Shown here: positions 31,651 through 34,210 of the stretch, piece after piece | Position numbering within the stretch: position 1 is the first letter of the stretch | How the letters are laid out: every line of letters starts with the position of its first letter | Origin: Kiritimatiellia bacterium | GTDB taxonomy: Bacteria > Verrucomicrobiota > Kiritimatiellia > RFP12 > UBA1067 | DNA: 34,210 bases | Assembly (NCBI GenBank): GCA_017544725.1 | Contig: JAFYDR010000338.1 | Coordinates: 1-34,210 of the forward strand | Reading direction: 5' to 3' | The notes under the pieces: generated by a model | Database searches by the model: none | What the model saw: the letters and a program-made list of their open reading frames with translations, nothing else | What the model was told of the DNA's origin: nothing | Made by a program: the position numbers and the translations under genes

Positions 31651-33996
31651 ATGGCTATCGAACTGTTATCTCCCGCTGGCGGGTTTGACGCGGCACTAGC
31701 CGCCTTCCAATACGGCGCAGACGCCGTTTATCTGGGTATGTCGAGGTTTTCTGCGCGCGCGGACGCGGACAACCTCACGACGGATCGTCTGCGCGTGCTC
31801 CTTGCCTACGCGCGAACATTCTCTCCCGCGAAAAAAATCTACGTCACATTCAACACGGTCGTGCAGGAGAACGAACTGTCCGAGGCGATGGATTCGCTGG
31901 CGGAACTGAACGAACTGCAACCGGACGGGTTGATCGTGCAGGACTTGGGTATTGCCGCCCTGATTCGGAAACATTTTCCGAAGCTGGCGTTACACGCAAG
32001 TACGCAACTCGCCGTCCATTCATTGGCTGGCGTCACCGCCCTTCGGCAACTTGGTTTTTCCCGCGTGGTGTTGGCGCGCGAGATGACCTTGTCGGAAATC
32101 CGCGAAATCTGCCAGCGCGGCGGCACGGAGATCGAAATCTTTGTCCACGGTGCCCTGTGCTACAGCATCAGCGGACTTTGCCTGTTTTCCTCGCACACGT
32201 TCGGGCGGAGCGGGAACCGGGGGCGTTGCGCCTACTGCTGCCGCCAGCCCTTCGACGGACGTTTCCCCTTCTCGATGAAAGACCTGTCGCTTGCACCGAT
32301 TTTGGACGAAGTAGCGGCGACAGGTGCCGCTTCGCTGAAGATCGAAGGTCGCATGAAGTCTCCGCTGTACGTGGCGTGTGTCACGGACTATTACCGAAAG
32401 AAGCTGGACCATCGGCTTTCGCCGGAGGAAGACGTGGCGATGGTACAGGATTTGCAAACGGTTTTCAGTCGCCCATGGACGAAACTCTATGCGGAAGGCT
32501 GCGAGGTGCCGCCATCCTCGGTTATCGACCCGATCGGCATGGGACATCGCGGTGCGCCCATTGGAGTCGCAGAACGTACACGGCGCAGTCTCCTGCGAGT
32601 CTCAACCAACCGAACGCTGGAAAAACACGACGGCATTCAGGTTGAGTTGCCGCAGGGTGGACGCCCCTACGGTTTCGCCATCCAAGAATTGCGTCGTGCG
32701 GGAAATCCACGCCCGACACTATCAGTCCCAGCGGGAGAGACAGCGGAAATCGCCCTACCCGATGACGCGCCAGCCATCCCCGTCGGATCACCCGTTTTCT
32801 GCTCCTCCTCGCAAGCTGTGAAACGGCGGTACGAGATCCGTTCCATACGCGAAACCGAACTTCCGCTCGGCACACCGCTCATCGTCGCGGTACACATCCA
32901 CCGCGACGGCGTGGAGGCAGTTGCCAGCACACAGAATGGGATGCGTGCGGAAGCGAGCTGCGAGGTGTCCGCATCCCCCGCTAAACAACCGGGGCGAACG
33001 CACGAAGCCGTACTCAAGGCATTTGAACGAATGGGAGGAAGCGGCTGGCGATTGGGAGAACTGGCGGTACATGACTCGGATGGACTGTACGTGCCGCCTT
33101 CCCGACTGAACGAACTGCGTCGCCAGCTCGTGGAACGGATGAACGAGGCCGACAACTGCCGGCGGGAAAGGGCGCACACCTGGTTTCAAGAATCGCTCGC
33201 GGTGGAACACGTCACGCGCATCGAAACGCCTATGCGGATTCTCAAATTCCGCCTCGACAGAAGACCGCCTGTGACGGAACGGTTAACCGCCGACGAAGTC
33301 GTGCTGATGATCGGTCACTACGATGCGGACGCGATCCGGGCGGAACTGGACAACTGGAAAAGCACGCTCGCGGACGGAACGGCTATCCGTCTCGCTTTGC
33401 CAGTCTGGACGCGGGACTCGGATGCGGAAAAACTGGAAGGAACCATTTCGCAACTGGTGAACGCGGGATGGCGCAGTTGGGAGGTTGCCGACCTATCGGG
33501 ATGCGCCAGACTACGAGAACGCGGCGTGGAGGACATTACGGGCGATTGGTCATGCTACGCATTCAACCACGTAGCGATGGAAGCGTGGAAAGACATGGGT
33601 ATCCGCCGACTGGTGCTTTCCGCAGAGAACGGACGCGAGAACTGGGACGCACTGTTGTCCCTTCCCTTCCCTACCGAACTTCTCGTCTATCAGCACACAC
33701 CGCTCTTTCTCGCTGTGACGAAACCGATGGTTCCTGCACTCGACGAAACAACGGCATGCAAGATCTCATCCCGCTCCGACCAGTTCTTTGTAGAACGCTT
33801 GGACGACCTTTGGGTGACGGTACGACGCGAACCGTACTGCATTATGGAACGAACAACGGAGCTGCCGACGGCGGCAGCCTGGCGTTACGATTTCTCGTGG
33901 ACACCGCAATCAGAACTCGTCCGAGCAATCGTTGCACTGGAAAAAGACCGCCTATCATCCAACAACGAAGCCAACTACGTGCGCGGTTTGCAGTAG
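31651..33996 (+). CDS. Peptidase U32 family protein (large, RlhA/YhbU-type)
   Basis: 781 residues. N-terminal U32 domain (about 1-290): LLSPAGGFDAALAAFQYGADAVYLG, the family signature EIFVHGALCYSISGLC (162-177), then GRSGNRGRCAYCCR (185-198) and SLKIEGRMKSPLYVA. C170, C177, C193 and C197 match the cysteines that hold the iron-sulfur cluster in U32 proteins. The C-terminal half (about 330-780) contains the region found in long collagenase-like members (DUF3656-like) and a further barrel-like part. Despite the name, characterised relatives (TrhP, RlhA, UbiU/V) are hydroxylation enzymes for tRNA, 23S rRNA or ubiquinone; the long two-part architecture points to the rRNA-type RlhA, but this is inference. 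Monocistronic, no ribosome site before the ATG. Confidence 0.93.
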   Translation: MAIELLSPAGGFDAALAAFQYGADAVYLGMSRFSARADADNLTTDRLRVLLAYARTFSPAKKIYVTFNTVVQENELSEAMDSLAELNELQPDGLIVQDLGIAALIRKHFPKLALHASTQLAVHSLAGVTALRQLGFSRVVLAREMTLSEIREICQRGGTEIEIFVHGALCYSISGLCLFSSHTFGRSGNRGRCAYCCRQPFDGRFPFSMKDLSLAPILDEVAATGAASLKIEGRMKSPLYVACVTDYYRKKLDHRLSPEEDVAMVQDLQTVFSRPWTKLYAEGCEVPPSSVIDPIGMGHRGAPIGVAERTRRSLLRVSTNRTLEKHDGIQVELPQGGRPYGFAIQELRRAGNPRPTLSVPAGETAEIALPDDAPAIPVGSPVFCSSSQAVKRRYEIRSIRETELPLGTPLIVAVHIHRDGVEAVASTQNGMRAEASCEVSASPAKQPGRTHEAVLKAFERMGGSGWRLGELAVHDSDGLYVPPSRLNELRRQLVERMNEADNCRRERAHTWFQESLAVEHVTRIETPMRILKFRLDRRPPVTERLTADEVVLMIGHYDADAIRAELDNWKSTLADGTAIRLALPVWTRDSDAEKLEGTISQLVNAGWRSWEVADLSGCARLRERGVEDITGDWSCYAFNHVAMEAWKDMGIRRLVLSAENGRENWDALLSLPFPTELLVYQHTPLFLAVTKPMVPALDETTACKISSRSDQFFVERLDDLWVTVRREPYCIMERTTELPTAAAWRYDFSWTPQSELVRAIVALEKDRLSSNNEANYVRGLQ

Positions 33997-34210
33997 GCGT
34001 GGCATCTCGTAGTGGCCACGCTGGCGGCAAGTGCCCCGCCCGCGCCGCGCGCGGGAACATTCATGAGGATAACTTTCGACAAGGTTAGAAGGACCAAACG
34101 GTCACGACAAGCGCACCCCTCCCCATTTCAGGCAACGAGGACGTTGCCCCTCCCCATTCTCTGCGGCCTCATGCGAACCTCTGCGTCTCCGCGTGAAATT
34201 TCTCTCGTCA
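33997..34210. other. Gene-free right edge with repeat modules
   Basis: Contains a GC hairpin with GGGAACATTCATGAGGATAACTTTCG (about 34035-34078), matching motifs at 3525-3551 and 13680-13708 and inverted at 13595-13622; the GGCAACG-AGGA-CGTTGCC hairpin (34131-34148); and a CTCTGCGTCTCCGCGTGAA stretch. No gene seen up to the window end. Confidence 0.65.
34131..34148. repeat. GGCAACG-N4-CGTTGCC hairpin, copy 2
   Basis: Perfect 7-bp stem, AGGA loop, flanked by CCCCTCCCC as copy 1 (23788-23805) is flanked by GGGAGGGG in the opposite orientation. Confidence 0.7.

Noticed and set aside
1-34210. tRNA, rRNA or riboswitch genes
   Set aside because: Intergenic regions were read on both strands; no cloverleaf with TTCRA loop, no rRNA segment and no known riboswitch core was recognised. 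A covariance-model scan would be decisive.

Overview
The window looks like a chromosome piece (no plasmid, phage or transposase genes seen) from a Gram-negative bacterium with a GC-rich genome. The gene content (Tol/Ton-type energy transducer genes, sigma-54, Tat-exported Gfo/Idh/MocA oxidoreductases including a GH109-like enzyme, secreted formylglycine-generating-enzyme-like proteins, and a giant exported protein with LamG-like and autotransporter-type beta-strand regions) fits a carbohydrate- or mucin-degrading member of the PVC group, most likely Kiritimatiellota/Verrucomicrobiota. That placement is inference from gene content only; there is no rRNA gene here.

Layout. 1-3335 (-): a giant exported surface protein cut by the left edge, with its own promoter region carrying a perfect 12-bp direct repeat. 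3837-7377 (-): a Tat-exported oxidoreductase, an orphan NarL-type response regulator and a GH109-like Tat protein. 7603-13093 (-): a compact six-gene run exbB/tolQ - exbD/tolR - tonB-like - tandem SGNH hydrolase - dihydroorotase - purine nucleoside phosphorylase. 13979-16042 (+): a 687-residue protein of unknown family. 16244-17557 (+): an exported beta-propeller glycosidase-like protein. 17678-23348 (-): an overlapping or tightly spaced operon rpoN - aroA - coiled-coil/NYN nuclease - rfbB. 24171-26695 (-): two exported proteins of unknown function. 27096-31214 (-): three tandem paralogues, each with a signal peptide, an Ig-like domain and an FGE-like domain, but lacking the catalytic cysteine pair of true FGE. 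31651-33996 (+): a large U32-family protein.

The gene-free stretches (3336-3836, 13094-13978, 16043-16243, 17558-17677, 23349-24170, 26696-27095, 31215-31650, 33997-34210) hold no convincing genes, but they are far from random. They are assembled from recurring modules: exact 7-bp-period AGCTNNN arrays, other 7-, 8- and 9-bp-period arrays, GC hairpins, an approximately 90-bp triple-hairpin element (three copies) and an approximately 125-bp mobile-looking element whose copies sit upstream of genes in the same relative orientation. One heptamer array supplies the stop codon of a gene, and one repeat copy forms the leader of another. This repeat system is the most unusual thing in the window.

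Functionally the window mixes housekeeping (aroA, pyrC, PNP, rpoN, rfbB, U32) with exported enzymes and binding proteins. No RNA genes or CRISPR arrays were found.
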